Of a DNA stretch of 64,000 nt, positions 1 through 8,789 are shown piece after piece. Location of the stretch: contig JAVBOC010000004.1 in the NCBI GenBank assembly GCA_031550975.1, positions 105,074 through 169,073 of the forward strand, written 5' to 3'. Under the pieces are notes generated by a model. The model ran no database searches. It was not told the origin of the DNA and saw nothing but the letters and a program-made list of their open reading frames with translations. This DNA is from UBA947 sp031550975 (GTDB lineage: Bacteria > Cyanobacteriota > Vampirovibrionia > Gastranaerophilales > Gastranaerophilaceae). Position numbers and translations under genes: made by a program. Every line of letters begins with the position of its first letter. Position 1 is the first letter of the stretch.

Positions 1-1739
1 GTGAGTTTTCTGATTTTTGCATAAATATTCCATAAGAAGTTTGTGCTTTCGATATCTTCAACCCCGTAGAAAATTGCTTTTTCGTCGATTTTTGCTTCTT
101 TAAATATTTTTATAAGATTTAAGATTTCCATATAACCTGTGTTGATTTTTAACATCCTAAGCCCCGGTGCGATTTTTTCGATTTCCCAGCTTATGCCGTG
201 CGGGTCGTTGAGTTGGTTAATGGAAACAATCACGTTATCGGTGTAGATTATGTTGTTGGTAAACATCGTATTAACGATATAAGGTGCAACCCTTTCAATC
301 CCTTTGGCAAAAAACAGTGCTGTGCCTTTTATTCTGCTAGATTTCTTCACCAATTCATTGTATTTCTCCAAGAAAGTTTCTTGCTCCATTGTGCGCATTT
401 TTGAATAAAGCACACGCGAACCATTGATGTATAAGATTATCAAACAGAACGGAACCGCGGCAAGACAAATTGACCACCACGCACCGTGAGCGAGCTTTGA
501 AAAACAAGATGTAAATAAAGCTAAATCAATCAACAGCAGACCTGATACGATTATCAACTGTCCGTATTTGCGCTTTAACCATAAAATTGCACATATCATT
601 ATTGCAGTTACTGTTATCGCACCTGATGCCGCAAAACCGTAAGCTCCCGCCAACGCCGAAGATTTTTTAAAAGCAATTATGGTAAGGATTACACAAAACA
701 TCAAAAACCAGTTCACAGAGTCAATATAAATTTGCGATTTCAACTTTGGCGAGGTGAAGTTTATTTTTAGCAGCGGAAGGATTCGAACGTTTATCGCCTG
801 GTAAATTATTGAGAACATGCCGCTAATCATGGCTTGTGATGCAATAATCGTTGCCAAAATACTAACAATCAAAAATGGTATATAGAGCGTTGGTGCTTCT
901 GATGAGAACATGGCAAAAATGGCGTTTTTGGCATTCGGATGAGTTAGCAAATAAGCGCCTTGTCCAAGGTAATTAAGTATTAAAGCAACAAATACAAAAT
1001 ACCATGCGTGGATAATCGGTTTACGCCCTAAGTGTCCCATATCAGCGTACATTGCTTCTGCTCCAGTTGCACAAAGAATAACTTCTGAGAGCACAAAAAA
1101 TCCGGCCAACCCATGTGATGCAAGAAATTTAAGACCGCAAAGAGGATTAAAGGCTTGAAGAACCTCAGGCACATGGAACAACGAAATCGCACCCGATACC
1201 CCTATTGTTATAAACCAAATCAACATTATCGGCCCGAATATTTGCGTTACTTTTTCTATTCCTTTTTTCTGAAAAGAGAACAAGAAAATTGTAATTGCAA
1301 GAGTAATTAACAAAATAATCGCTTGCGGAATATGATCCAAATGCGGAACAAATTCCAAACCCTCAACAGCAGAAAGAATACTTATTGCCGGTGTGATAAC
1401 ACTATCGCCGATAAGCAGTGAAACTCCAATATATGATAAATAGGAGAAGAAAATTGTAGCACGCGAAGAACGAAGCAATTTTTTTGTTATTTCACTCAAA
1501 ACTATCGTGCCGCCTTCTCCGCGGATGCTGAGGCTCATCGCAAAATAAGTATATTGAACAAAAACGACCAAAATCAACGTCCACAAAATCAACGAGAGAA
1601 TGCAGATGATATTTTCGGGTGTAGCTTGGAGCGTTAAAAAGATTACACTAAGGGTATAAATAGGGCTTGTTCCGATATCTCCAAAAACCAGTCCCATCGC
1701 CTTAATCGCATTGTTTGCTTCGGTAAAAAATTTGTTCAT
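1..1739 (-). CDS. kup: Kup-family potassium uptake protein (3' end outside window)
   Basis: Low-affinity K+/H+ symporter of the inner membrane. The reverse strand reads from an ATG at 1739 and stays open to the window edge, giving about 579 codons; the family is usually 620-670 residues, so only the C-terminal tail is missing. Residues 20-29 are GDIGTSPIYT, the family signature in the first helix, followed by a RGEGGT motif and a series of hydrophobic segments. AGAAGG lies 8-9 nt before the ATG. It runs the same way as the DUF3137 gene upstream but is separated by about 80 bp. The family call is firm; transport specificity comes from the family. Confidence 0.9.
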   Translation of the reverse strand, partial: MNKFFTEANNAIKAMGLVFGDIGTSPIYTLSVIFLTLQATPENIICILSLILWTLILVVFVQYTYFAMSLSIRGEGGTIVLSEITKKLLRSSRATIFFSYLSYIGVSLLIGDSVITPAISILSAVEGLEFVPHLDHIPQAIILLITLAITIFLFSFQKKGIEKVTQIFGPIMLIWFITIGVSGAISLFHVPEVLQAFNPLCGLKFLASHGLAGFFVLSEVILCATGAEAMYADMGHLGRKPIIHAWYFVFVALILNYLGQGAYLLTHPNAKNAIFAMFSSEAPTLYIPFLIVSILATIIASQAMISGMFSIIYQAINVRILPLLKINFTSPKLKSQIYIDSVNWFLMFCVILTIIAFKKSSALAGAYGFAASGAITVTAIMICAILWLKRKYGQLIIVSGLLLIDLALFTSCFSKLAHGAWWSICLAAVPFCLIILYINGSRVLYSKMRTMEQETFLEKYNELVKKSSRIKGTALFFAKGIERVAPYIVNTMFTNNIIYTDNVIVSINQLNDPHGISWEIEKIAPGLRMLKINTGYMEILNLIKIFKEAKIDEKAIFYGVEDIESTNFLWNIYAKIRKL

Positions 1740-1820
1740 TATTGTGTGCCTTCTAATGTCGCACCAGCGACTATATCACGCGCAAAAAAAATAATCAATC
1801 AGGCTTTTAACTCATATAAT

Positions 1821-2759
1821 TTATATATTTAGGGTTGTTTTTAGATTGTCTATTATATCAAGAAGCATGTTAAAATCCTGAGTAAATTTCATAAACTGTT
1901 TTTGGTCATCAATAGATTTAAACAAATTGCCCAGCTTGAACATGTCACGTCTTGCATCGTATGCCACAACAACATTATCACGGTAACATGCGAGTCTGAC
2001 GTTTTTTGTTCTAATCAGGAAATCACAGAATTCCGGCGTTAGAATTTGGCTTGTTCCATCAACATTGTCGGTATAGACATCGTATCTTTTTGCAAACTCT
2101 TTCATAGGCAAGTTAAGTCTTTGGAGGTATCTTGTGTCTTTATACATAGATTTGCCGATAAGAGTATGACCTTGAAACTCCCTGTCAGCTTTTAGCGCAA
2201 TCAACGGTCCCCTAAAAATAGTTGTTCTGCTATTTTTGCTGCCGCGTATAGTGATCTTAGTTTCAGATATTCTCAATTTTATCCCTTTGTAATCGCCTGT
2301 AAAAATATCGTCTTCCGTTGATTCGCCCTGCGAAAACAACTTGGATTCTCGCGTTAGATAATTTGTGAAAATCTCTTTTGCCAAGTCATTTACATCCAAA
2401 ACCGCTTTTGTTGCTCGCTCTTGGTCGCCGAGCATTTCTACAACTTTATCTCTTTCTTCCCAAACAATTTTTCCATTAACATTTATAATATTAGCAATCA
2501 TTTCGTTGATATAATTTGCTTTCACTAAATTTTCAAAGCTTTTAGAAATATGATTTTGCCACGCAACCGTAACGACAAAAGGAATAAAGAGCAATATACC
2601 ATAGGTAAACACTTGTTCTTCACTAAACGGAAGAAGCTGCATATTGCCACCAACTAACAACGCCACAAAAGCAGTAAATAAGATAATAGACATAATCAAC
2701 AGGACAACGAACTTTACAAGTTCTCTTTTTCTTAATATTTCTAATTCGTATTGATTCAT
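1821..2759 (-). CDS. DUF3137-like two-helix membrane protein
   Basis: Function unknown. Two hydrophobic segments at residues 16-36 and 52-67 suggest an N-terminal membrane hairpin with a large cytoplasmic C-terminal domain. The mid-region, with a GDYKGIKLRISE segment, then IFRGPLIALKADREF and HTLIGKS, resembles DUF3137 proteins, in which a small beta-rich domain reports on a Frg-type loop. A good Shine-Dalgarno sequence (GGAGG, 2762-2766) supports the ATG at 2759. The rarA promoter lies just upstream on the other strand. Assignment to DUF3137 is from sequence pattern only. Confidence 0.6.
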   Translation of the reverse strand: MNQYELEILRKRELVKFVVLLIMSIILFTAFVALLVGGNMQLLPFSEEQVFTYGILLFIPFVVTVAWQNHISKSFENLVKANYINEMIANIINVNGKIVWEERDKVVEMLGDQERATKAVLDVNDLAKEIFTNYLTRESKLFSQGESTEDDIFTGDYKGIKLRISETKITIRGSKNSRTTIFRGPLIALKADREFQGHTLIGKSMYKDTRYLQRLNLPMKEFAKRYDVYTDNVDGTSQILTPEFCDFLIRTKNVRLACYRDNVVVAYDARRDMFKLGNLFKSIDDQKQFMKFTQDFNMLLDIIDNLKTTLNI

Positions 2760-2827
2760 AACCAGCCTCCAAAAAAGATTGTAGCATTATTTTTACGGCT
2801 TTGCAATGTGGTCGGGCTATGGCCTTG

Positions 2828-2836
2828 TGGTATAAT
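2828..2836 (+). promoter_or_regulatory. Extended -10 promoter of rarA
   Basis: TGGTATAAT is a perfect extended -10 (TGNTATAAT). Its last base is 6 nt before the rarA ATG at 2843, so transcription would start at or next to the start codon. No Shine-Dalgarno sequence is present, which fits a leaderless mRNA. Confidence 0.7.
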
Positions 2837-2842
2837 GTAGGC

Positions 2843-4078
2843 ATGGGGAACTTATTTACAGAACTGGAAAATCAGAACAAGCAAATACCGCTCGCTGAGA
2901 TTTTGCGCCCAAGAACTGTTGAGGAATTTTTAGGCCAAAGCAGCGTTGTGTCAGAAAATTCACCACTTCTAAATCTTTTAAAAACTAATCGCTTATTCTC
3001 GCTCATTCTCTGGGGTACGCCGGGCTGCGGCAAAACCACACTTGCGCGGCTTATTGCAACCAAGACAGACGCACAGTTTATTGAAATTTCCGCTGTAACC
3101 TCCGGTGTTAAAGACATTAAAGAAGCCGTTGAAACGGCAAAAATGTCCCTTCGCAGCGGGATTAAGACTATTTTATTTATTGATGAAATCCATCGTTATT
3201 CAAAGACTCAACAAGACGCTCTGTTGCCGCATATTGAAAACGGAACGCTGTTTTTAATCGGTTCAACCACCGAAAACCCTTCGTTTCAGGTAATTCCGGC
3301 GCTGTTATCAAGAGTGCAGGTGATTAGGTTAAACTCCATTGACGACGAGAGCATGACGCAAATTATCAAAAAAGGTTTTGCGTACCTTTCAAAAAACCAC
3401 TTGCCGCTCGATTGCGAAAACGGGGTTATCGATTTTATTATAAACCTCTCACGCGGGGACGCTAGGTGTGCGCTAAATGTTGTGGAAAACGCATACTTTG
3501 CTTCAAATTTAAAAGATGACCGCAGAAATCTAACGGTAGAAATCATTGAACAAATCTGCCAGCAGCGCAACACGCGCTACTCCCAAGACGAGCACTACGA
3601 CCACGCTTCGGCGTTTCAAAAAAGTTTGCGCGGCTCTGATCCGGATGCTGCGATTTACTATTTAGCCAAAATGGTCGCTGCAGGCGAAGACCCGCGATTT
3701 ATCGCGCGACGCCTTATTGTAACCGCGTCAGAAGATGTCGGAAACGCTGACCCGAACGCACTAAATGTTGCGATGAATGCGCACAAAGCCGTTGAACTGC
3801 TCGGGTTCCCTGAGGCTCGGATTCCACTGGCACAAGCGGTAATCTACGTTGCACGCGCGCCAAAATCTAACGAAACGGTTTGCGCAATCGATATGGCATT
3901 AGGTGACATTGCAAAGGGAAAAGACTATCCGCCGCCGATGCACTTGCGCGATTCGCATTACAAAGACGCCGCTAAATACGGGTTTGGCGAGGGTTATGTT
4001 TATTCGCACTCCGCACCGCAAGAATATCAGCAATTCTTACCGGACGAACTTGTCGGCAAGAAATACACTCAGAATTAG
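2843..4078 (+). CDS. rarA: Replication-associated recombination protein A (RarA/MgsA AAA+ ATPase)
   Basis: AAA+ ATPase related to clamp-loader subunits that acts at stalled replication forks with SSB. The protein has Walker A GTPGCGKT at residues 58-65, Walker B LFIDEIHR at 111-118, sensor-1 GSTTENPSF, and the MgsA C-terminal tetramerisation region (HYDHASAFQKSLRGSDPDAAIYYLA begins it, split here as HYDHASAFQKS and DPDAAIYYLA). Length is 411 residues, normal for the family. An upstream in-frame ATG at 2801 would add 14 residues but would lie upstream of the -10 box, so 2843 is preferred. Confidence 0.95.
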   Translation: MGNLFTELENQNKQIPLAEILRPRTVEEFLGQSSVVSENSPLLNLLKTNRLFSLILWGTPGCGKTTLARLIATKTDAQFIEISAVTSGVKDIKEAVETAKMSLRSGIKTILFIDEIHRYSKTQQDALLPHIENGTLFLIGSTTENPSFQVIPALLSRVQVIRLNSIDDESMTQIIKKGFAYLSKNHLPLDCENGVIDFIINLSRGDARCALNVVENAYFASNLKDDRRNLTVEIIEQICQQRNTRYSQDEHYDHASAFQKSLRGSDPDAAIYYLAKMVAAGEDPRFIARRLIVTASEDVGNADPNALNVAMNAHKAVELLGFPEARIPLAQAVIYVARAPKSNETVCAIDMALGDIAKGKDYPPPMHLRDSHYKDAAKYGFGEGYVYSHSAPQEYQQFLPDELVGKKYTQN

Positions 4079-4090
4079 ACAATTGATTTG

Positions 4091-4726
4091 CTAATAACCA
4101 GTTTTGCCTTCTTCAAGTACACGCGCTGTGCAGCTCATAGAATTGGGGGCGGAATCACACATGCTTGGAGCGTCAAGCCCCGCAGGAACAAGTCCGCGAT
4201 CGTCGGTTAGGTAGAATTGAAACCTTCTTGGCGGTTTTTCATTAGCATCTCTGGCAAGATCGTAGCTCTTATAACCATTTAAGTCTAAAGTAAAAACTAG
4301 AATTGGACCTCCAGGACCTACAGTTACCCCATGTTCATTTGGGAAAGTTCTGGCTAAATCGTCTAAATATACATCCGTACCATCAGCTGTTGTATAATAA
4401 ACAGCGTGAGCATTGTTGTAAGTTTTCATGACTTTTAGCTGTTTCCCCAGCGTGTCATTAAACCAGGCCAGGAGTTGAGGGCCGTTGGTATTAGTCCCCG
4501 CAGCAGAATAGTCTAATCGGTCTAAATTTCCTTGCTTTATTTTAGCAAGCTCTATTGCTTGAGCAGTTGTAGAGTAGAATTTTTTTACTCTCACCGCATC
4601 TGCTCTGCTTTTCCATTCTGCCATCAAGGTCGGTATGGTTAACGCGGCAATTATGCCAATCACTCCTAAGACAATTAAAACTTCTGCTAAAGTGAAGCCT
4701 TTTCTAGCGAATGCTCTCTTTTCCAT
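4091..4726 (-). CDS. Type IV prepilin-like protein (orphan)
   Basis: Short leader of 10 residues ending in G, then FTLAEVLIVLGVIG with Glu at position 5 of the mature protein: a class III prepilin signal for PilD-type processing and methylation. After the hydrophobic helix there is a soluble domain of about 170 residues with Cys near the C-terminus. The segment DLNGYKSYDLARD resembles the calcium-binding-like end region of other pseudopilins. AGGAG lies 5 nt before the ATG. There are no pilus assembly genes nearby. It could be a minor pilin of a T4P or T2SS encoded elsewhere. Confidence 0.85.
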   Translation of the reverse strand: MEKRAFARKGFTLAEVLIVLGVIGIIAALTIPTLMAEWKSRADAVRVKKFYSTTAQAIELAKIKQGNLDRLDYSAAGTNTNGPQLLAWFNDTLGKQLKVMKTYNNAHAVYYTTADGTDVYLDDLARTFPNEHGVTVGPGGPILVFTLDLNGYKSYDLARDANEKPPRRFQFYLTDDRGLVPAGLDAPSMCDSAPNSMSCTARVLEEGKTGY

Positions 4727-4742
4727 ATTGCTCCTATATCGT

Positions 4743-5315
4743 TTACTCCATCGGAATAGTTAATTTTTGGCCAATAGAAAGTTTGTTCGGGCTATCCATA
4801 CCGTTGACTCTAATAATTTCAGCCTGTTTTTCAGGGCTGTATGAGCCATAAAATTTTACTGCGATTGTTTCAATCGTATCACCGCTTTTAACGGTATAAG
4901 TTTGGGTTTCGCCGCTAAATGTTTGAGAAGAAGCAGTCGTTGTGCTTGCTGACGGAACATGAACGGCGGTCTTGCCCGATGAAACGCTTTCGGCAGCCGG
5001 TACATTAACTTTGTTAGCCTCGCTGACTTTACCCTTATTTACCCCTGTTGTGAAACCGATAAGACTTGTAAAGATAAGCATTGTTAAAGCACCTGCAATA
5101 AATCCTGTTGCAAGATAAACATTTGGCGATTTGCCTGATTGTTTTTGGTTAACTTTGAAATCCTGCCACAAAACGTCTAGTTCTTGTTCTTTAGCAGGTC
5201 TAACATAAACGTTTGGAGACTCGTCATAAGACTCTTGTCTGTATTTTGACAATGCTTCAATAACCGCCATTTTTTCCTTAGATAAGTTAGATCTTCTGAT
5301 AGTTGAGCTTTTCAT
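4743..5315 (-). CDS. Membrane-anchored LysM-domain protein
   Basis: Predicted single-pass membrane protein. The N-terminal 60 residues are hydrophilic, a hydrophobic segment spans about 67-89, then comes a Ser/Thr/Ala-rich linker and a C-terminal LysM domain from about residue 140 (YTVKSGDTIETIAV...LSIGQKLTIP). LysM domains bind N-acetylglucosamine in peptidoglycan, so the protein probably links the inner membrane to the cell wall. GAGG lies 6 nt before the ATG. The gene is 16 bp upstream of the prepilin in the same direction and may be co-transcribed with it. Confidence 0.8.
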   Translation of the reverse strand: MKSSTIRRSNLSKEKMAVIEALSKYRQESYDESPNVYVRPAKEQELDVLWQDFKVNQKQSGKSPNVYLATGFIAGALTMLIFTSLIGFTTGVNKGKVSEANKVNVPAAESVSSGKTAVHVPSASTTTASSQTFSGETQTYTVKSGDTIETIAVKFYGSYSPEKQAEIIRVNGMDSPNKLSIGQKLTIPME

Positions 5316-5446
5316 AGTTACCTCAATTTTTTTATTCTTTATGTAAACAATATATCACGAGCAAAGTGGAATTTCAACCGAAATGTTACAAATAGTGACC
5401 AGGTCGCCTGGTGGCTGAATGAGCGGGAAAACACTTCTTAACTGCT

Positions 5447-5478
5447 TAGTCACTTAGCGCCTTAGTCACCTAGTCACT
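5447..5478 (+). repeat. Octamer tandem repeat, four TAGYSMCY units
   Basis: Four consecutive 8-mers: TAGTCACT, TAGCGCCT, TAGTCACC, TAGTCACT. The array ends 8 bp before the -10 box of the TPR gene, where a -35 element would otherwise be expected. Confidence 0.75.
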
Positions 5479-5483
5479 TCGTA

Positions 5484-5492
5484 TGCTATAAT
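5484..5492 (+). promoter_or_regulatory. Extended -10 promoter of the TPR gene
   Basis: TGCTATAAT ends 7 nt before the ATG at 5500, with no Shine-Dalgarno sequence between. This predicts a leaderless mRNA. Confidence 0.7.
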
Positions 5493-5499
5493 ATAAAAC

Positions 5500-7275
5500 A
5501 TGGGAAAAGATTTTTTTGATAGCATTAATAAATTGATTAAAGAAAAGGATTTTGGGAAAGCCAAACTTTTGCTCACCAAATTCTTGGAAGATGATGGAAA
5601 CAACGCCGAGGCGATTAAACTTCACGGACTCTGCGCGGTTAATCTTAACCTGTTTGATGAAGGGCGTAAGGATTTTGAAACTATCGTAAAATTTATGCCG
5701 GAAGATGCAACTTCGTGGTTTTATTTAGCAAGCTGCTACGATAATCTTGAAGATTTCATCCATGCAATCTCGGCTTACGAACGCACAATTGAGTTGCGCG
5801 AAAATTACATTGAAGCCTACATGAATCTTTGTGTGGTCTATATGAAAAGTCAGGAGGCTGAAAAGGCAATTGAAACAGCTAAAAAGGCACTTGAAATTGA
5901 ACCGGAAAACTTCACCCTGAATTACATGATAGGAACTGCCTACATGTCTTTGAAAAACTTTGAAGAAAGCGTAAAATTTTTAGAAAAAGCGTTAGCCATT
6001 GACCCTGAATACGGGCAAATTTATAACAACCTTGGCACTTGCTACATCACAACAGGGGATGTTCAAAAGGCTTTTGAAAACTTCTTAAAAGCCAGCGAAC
6101 TTGAGCCGGACAATTCATTGACTTATTTTAACATCGCATCAATTTTGCAAATTCAGGGTAAACACAAAGAAGCAGTCGAATGGTTCCAAAAAGCTTATGC
6201 CCTTGAACAAGATGACGGGTATTTGGTCGCTATGGCGCTTTCAGAAGTTAAATCCGAACAATATGACAAAGCAATCGCACATTACAAAACCCTTGTTTTG
6301 CACAACCCGGAAAAACCGAATTACCAATACAATCTTGCTTGCTGCTATGAAGCGACCGGCGAATTTCAATACGCAATCCATATTCTGGCTCATCTGGTCG
6401 TGCTTAACCCAAAATCAGTCAGTATGTCGCAAAAACTCGCCGACATTTATATGAAAATCGGCCAGCCAATACAAGCACGAGATCTTTATGAAAAAATCAT
6501 CACTCAAGGCAATGTTTCACACGAGATTTATTACAAATACGCACACATTTGCATTGTTACAAATGACTTGGAAAAAGCTGAAAAAATCTTAAATAAAGTG
6601 ATTACACTAAATCCTGATTTTGCGTATGCCCACAAGGATTTAGGGGTTATTTATCTTCAAAAACGGCTATTTGATTATGCTAAAGACGAGTTTGGAAAAG
6701 CTATCGCACTAGCACCCGAAGATTTTTACATAATTTATGAGTATGCAAATTTCTTGCACGCAACAGCAGAGTTTCAAAAAGCTGACGAGATGTATCAAAA
6801 GGCATTGCAGATTAACCCGAACAACCACAGTGTGCTTGCGTTTTCAGCACTAAATAAAATTGACACAAAAGACCTTGATACAGGAATCGTGCAGGTTGAG
6901 AAAGCAATCGAACAAGGACACAACGAGAGTTTCTTGTATTTCATTGCAGGCAAATTGAAGTTCCTCAAAGGCGATTTTGAAGACGCCAAAATGTATCTTG
7001 TACGCGCTTTTGAACTAAACCAATCAGGCAAAAACCCCGAAACTCAAAACCTATTGGCGCTGTGCTATTTTGAACTGGGTGATTACATGCAGGCAAACAA
7101 CATTTTCCGCAGCATGTTAGATGCTTACCCGACCAATACAAACCTGCTTTTATCGAGTGCAAGATGCTATGAAAAATTAAAGGACACTCAATCCGCGCTC
7201 TCACAATTGGATAAAGTGCTTGAGATCTTCCCGGAATCCGAGGAAGCACACGAATTAATTAGACAGCTGTCGTAA
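5500..7275 (+). CDS. Large tetratricopeptide-repeat protein
   Basis: 591 residues made almost entirely of consecutive 34-residue TPR units from residue 1 to the end, for example AEKAIETAKKALEIEPEN and FEESVKFLEKALAIDPEYG. There is no signal peptide, membrane segment or catalytic domain, so it is probably a cytoplasmic scaffold. TPR proteins mediate protein-protein contacts; the partner cannot be told from the sequence. Its start follows an extended -10 box directly. A repeat-rich region follows the stop codon. Confidence 0.85.
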   Translation: MGKDFFDSINKLIKEKDFGKAKLLLTKFLEDDGNNAEAIKLHGLCAVNLNLFDEGRKDFETIVKFMPEDATSWFYLASCYDNLEDFIHAISAYERTIELRENYIEAYMNLCVVYMKSQEAEKAIETAKKALEIEPENFTLNYMIGTAYMSLKNFEESVKFLEKALAIDPEYGQIYNNLGTCYITTGDVQKAFENFLKASELEPDNSLTYFNIASILQIQGKHKEAVEWFQKAYALEQDDGYLVAMALSEVKSEQYDKAIAHYKTLVLHNPEKPNYQYNLACCYEATGEFQYAIHILAHLVVLNPKSVSMSQKLADIYMKIGQPIQARDLYEKIITQGNVSHEIYYKYAHICIVTNDLEKAEKILNKVITLNPDFAYAHKDLGVIYLQKRLFDYAKDEFGKAIALAPEDFYIIYEYANFLHATAEFQKADEMYQKALQINPNNHSVLAFSALNKIDTKDLDTGIVQVEKAIEQGHNESFLYFIAGKLKFLKGDFEDAKMYLVRAFELNQSGKNPETQNLLALCYFELGDYMQANNIFRSMLDAYPTNTNLLLSSARCYEKLKDTQSALSQLDKVLEIFPESEEAHELIRQLS

Positions 7276-7277
7276 TA

Positions 7278-7331
7278 GTAGGGGTTAGGGACTAGGAATC
7301 AGGGACTAGGGATTAGGGATCAGGGATTAGT
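7278..7331 (+). repeat. Degenerate heptamer array (AYTAGGG type)
   Basis: About seven units of the kind TTAGGGA, CTAGGGA and TCAGGGA in a row immediately after the TPR gene. The reverse complement reads as CCCTAAT/CCCTAGT. A matching array in the opposite orientation lies at 7703-7733. Confidence 0.85.
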
Positions 7332-7497
7332 ATTCTTTCGTCATTCTGAGTGTTAACGAAGAATCTCAATGTTTATGCAAATCACCAAGATTTTGAGATG
7401 TTTCGGCTGCGCTCGTATTAAACAGGCACGCTCTCGCTTTTGCCTTCTGCTCGCTCGCCTCAACATGACGGAAATGGGGTGGTTATCTACACTATTT

Positions 7498-7632
7498 GGA
7501 GGAGATTTTAGTATTTTCTGTTAAGATTTGAAGCCCAATTGCCGAATTAAAAATTATTGATTACAGAAGGCAATGCCTTTTGTAACTCCTCCCCAAGTCT
7601 GGTAGCCGTTCTTTCAAGAATGGCTTTTTTTT
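7498..7632 (+). ncRNA. Candidate structured small RNA, family not recognised
   Basis: A possible -10 (TACACT, 7488-7493) with a weak -35 (TGACGG, 7466-7471) precedes GGAGGAG at 7498-7504, which pairs exactly with CTCCTCC at 7586-7592. Inside, TTCTGT (7516-7521) can pair with ACAGAA (7563-7568), and AAGGC-AAT-GCCTT forms a hairpin. An intrinsic terminator follows at 7604-7632. No ORF of note is present. The length of about 135 nt and the closing stem recall 6S-type RNAs, but I do not recognise conserved motifs. Confidence 0.5.
7604..7632 (+). terminator. Intrinsic terminator of the candidate small RNA
   Basis: A 10-bp stem (AGCCGTTCTT with AAGAATGGCT, one G-U pair) has a 2-nt loop and is followed by eight T residues. 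Confidence 0.85.
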
Positions 7633-7702
7633 CGAGTTTCAAGCTCGACCCATTATGATGATATTGAGATTCTTCGTTAACACTCAGAATGACGAAAGAA
7701 TA

Positions 7703-7733
7703 CTAATCCCTAGTCCCTAATCCCTAACCCCTA
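7703..7733 (+). repeat. Heptamer array, CCCTART units
   Basis: Four consecutive units of the type CCCTAGT, CCCTAAT, CCCTAAC. The orientation is opposite to the array at 7278-7331. Confidence 0.85.
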
Positions 7734-7824
7734 TTATTGCAAAATGTAACAAAATCTCAGTTTTCCCTAAACTTTTGTTCAAAACCTGCCGTAATCATAG
7801 AGGTATATACAATAAGGGATACCT

Positions 7825-8739
7825 ATGAGCATAGTAATCGATACCAATCTAGATTTTTTAGTCAGCAAACTGGGTATAAGTGCGAGCAAAATCCAGGAGC
7901 AGTATGCCGGCCAGTCCGTGGAGGATATTGTCGAAGCCGAAGCCGCGCAAGGCAACCAGGCTGCGATTAAACTTGCTAATGAGCTTTTAAATAACGTTGC
8001 ACTTGTTATTGAGTTGTTCGGGCTTGCAAATCCTGAGAACAAGCTTGCTATTTTGAGCGAAATGACTACCGATCAAATGTATAAATTCCTGCCCCTTATG
8101 GAGAAAAAAGATTTAGTCCAGGGCTTGAACTTCTTCACCATGGAAAAATTGATGAAAATGGCCGAAGACCTTCCGCCTGAACAACTTGTTAAATTTGCGT
8201 TTGAGATGTTTTCTGAGCGCGAGATTGTAAAACTCATGCCGGAAGACCAGTTGAATAAATTCCTTGAAGACACACAAATTGATAAATCTGATATTCTGAA
8301 GCAGCTAAAATCAATGCCGCCGCAGTATTTGGCACAGATGATAGAGAGTGTAACCGGTCAGCCTGTTCAGGGAAATATGGACAGCTATGATTTGACAAAA
8401 CAGCTTGGCGGGATGAATCCGCTGCAGTTTCAGGATTCGCTGCGAAATATGCAACCGGCTCAAAAACAAGAGTTGGTCTTAAATCTAGGCAAGCAACACC
8501 CTGAATGGTTCCAAATTTTTGACGCACATGCTTATACGACTATTATTCAGACCCAAAAAGACAAGCCTGATGTGATTAAGGCCGCCGGAGTTCTTGAGCA
8601 GGAACATTTAGAAAAAATGATTCAGCAGCTCCCCGACGACTTATTAGCGGTTGTAATAACCCAAATGGACACAAAAGTATTTGCCGAAACCTTGATGCGC
8701 GAACTGCCTGAAATCATGGCACAGATTATCACTAAATAA
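7825..8739 (+). CDS. Helical-repeat protein with MgtE-N/FliG-like repeats, function unknown
   Basis: 304 residues, all predicted helical, with no signal or membrane segment. Short repeats such as MTTDQMYKFLPLMEKKDL, LPPEQLVKFAFEMFSE and MPPQYLAQMIESV resemble the right-handed superhelix of MgtE N-terminal domains and of FliG middle domains. Neither the MgtE transporter domain nor FliG C-terminal charged residues are present. AGGGA lies 6 nt before the ATG. No functional context is given by the neighbours. It is likely a cytoplasmic binding or scaffold protein. Confidence 0.6.
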   Translation: MSIVIDTNLDFLVSKLGISASKIQEQYAGQSVEDIVEAEAAQGNQAAIKLANELLNNVALVIELFGLANPENKLAILSEMTTDQMYKFLPLMEKKDLVQGLNFFTMEKLMKMAEDLPPEQLVKFAFEMFSEREIVKLMPEDQLNKFLEDTQIDKSDILKQLKSMPPQYLAQMIESVTGQPVQGNMDSYDLTKQLGGMNPLQFQDSLRNMQPAQKQELVLNLGKQHPEWFQIFDAHAYTTIIQTQKDKPDVIKAAGVLEQEHLEKMIQQLPDDLLAVVITQMDTKVFAETLMRELPEIMAQIITK

Positions 8740-8743
8740 TATT

Positions 8744-8769
8744 GTCATCCTGAACTTGATTCAGGATCT
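8744..8769 (+). repeat. REP-like palindrome, GTCATCCTGAACTTGATTCA type
   Basis: The core TCCTGAA-CTTGA-TTCAGGA is an inverted repeat. Copies lie at 9220-9245 (inverted), 21275-21300 and 21405-21430 (inverted). This copy and the one at 9220 bracket the XRE/small-ORF module. Confidence 0.85.
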
Positions 8770-8789
8770 GAGCTTGCAGCATGAGAAAA

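Larger units (their letters stand above)
7328..7705. repeat. 378-bp interval bounded by 43-bp perfect inverted repeats
   Basis: The segment 7328-7370 is the exact reverse complement of 7663-7705, and the inversion continues into the flanking heptamer arrays. The left arm opens a 132-bp REP-like unit (7339-7470) that recurs almost unchanged, inverted, at 33375-33507. The layout resembles a MITE or a composite of two REP units, but no transposase is present. Confidence 0.8.

Noticed and set aside
198..404. ORF of 68 residues on the forward strand
   Set aside because: It is antisense to the Kup coding region, which has clear family motifs.
5447..5478. Possible CRISPR array from short regular repeats
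   Set aside because: Units are 8 bp with no spacers; all other tandem arrays in the window are 7- or 8-bp units too. No cas genes are present.
7278..7331. Telomere-like TTAGGG sequence suggesting a linear replicon end
   Set aside because: The unit is seven bases and degenerate, arrays are short, occur at many internal sites and point both ways.
7498..7632. Identification as 6S RNA
   Set aside because: The candidate is about 135 nt, shorter than typical 6S RNA, and I could not align the central bubble motifs; kept as an unnamed RNA.
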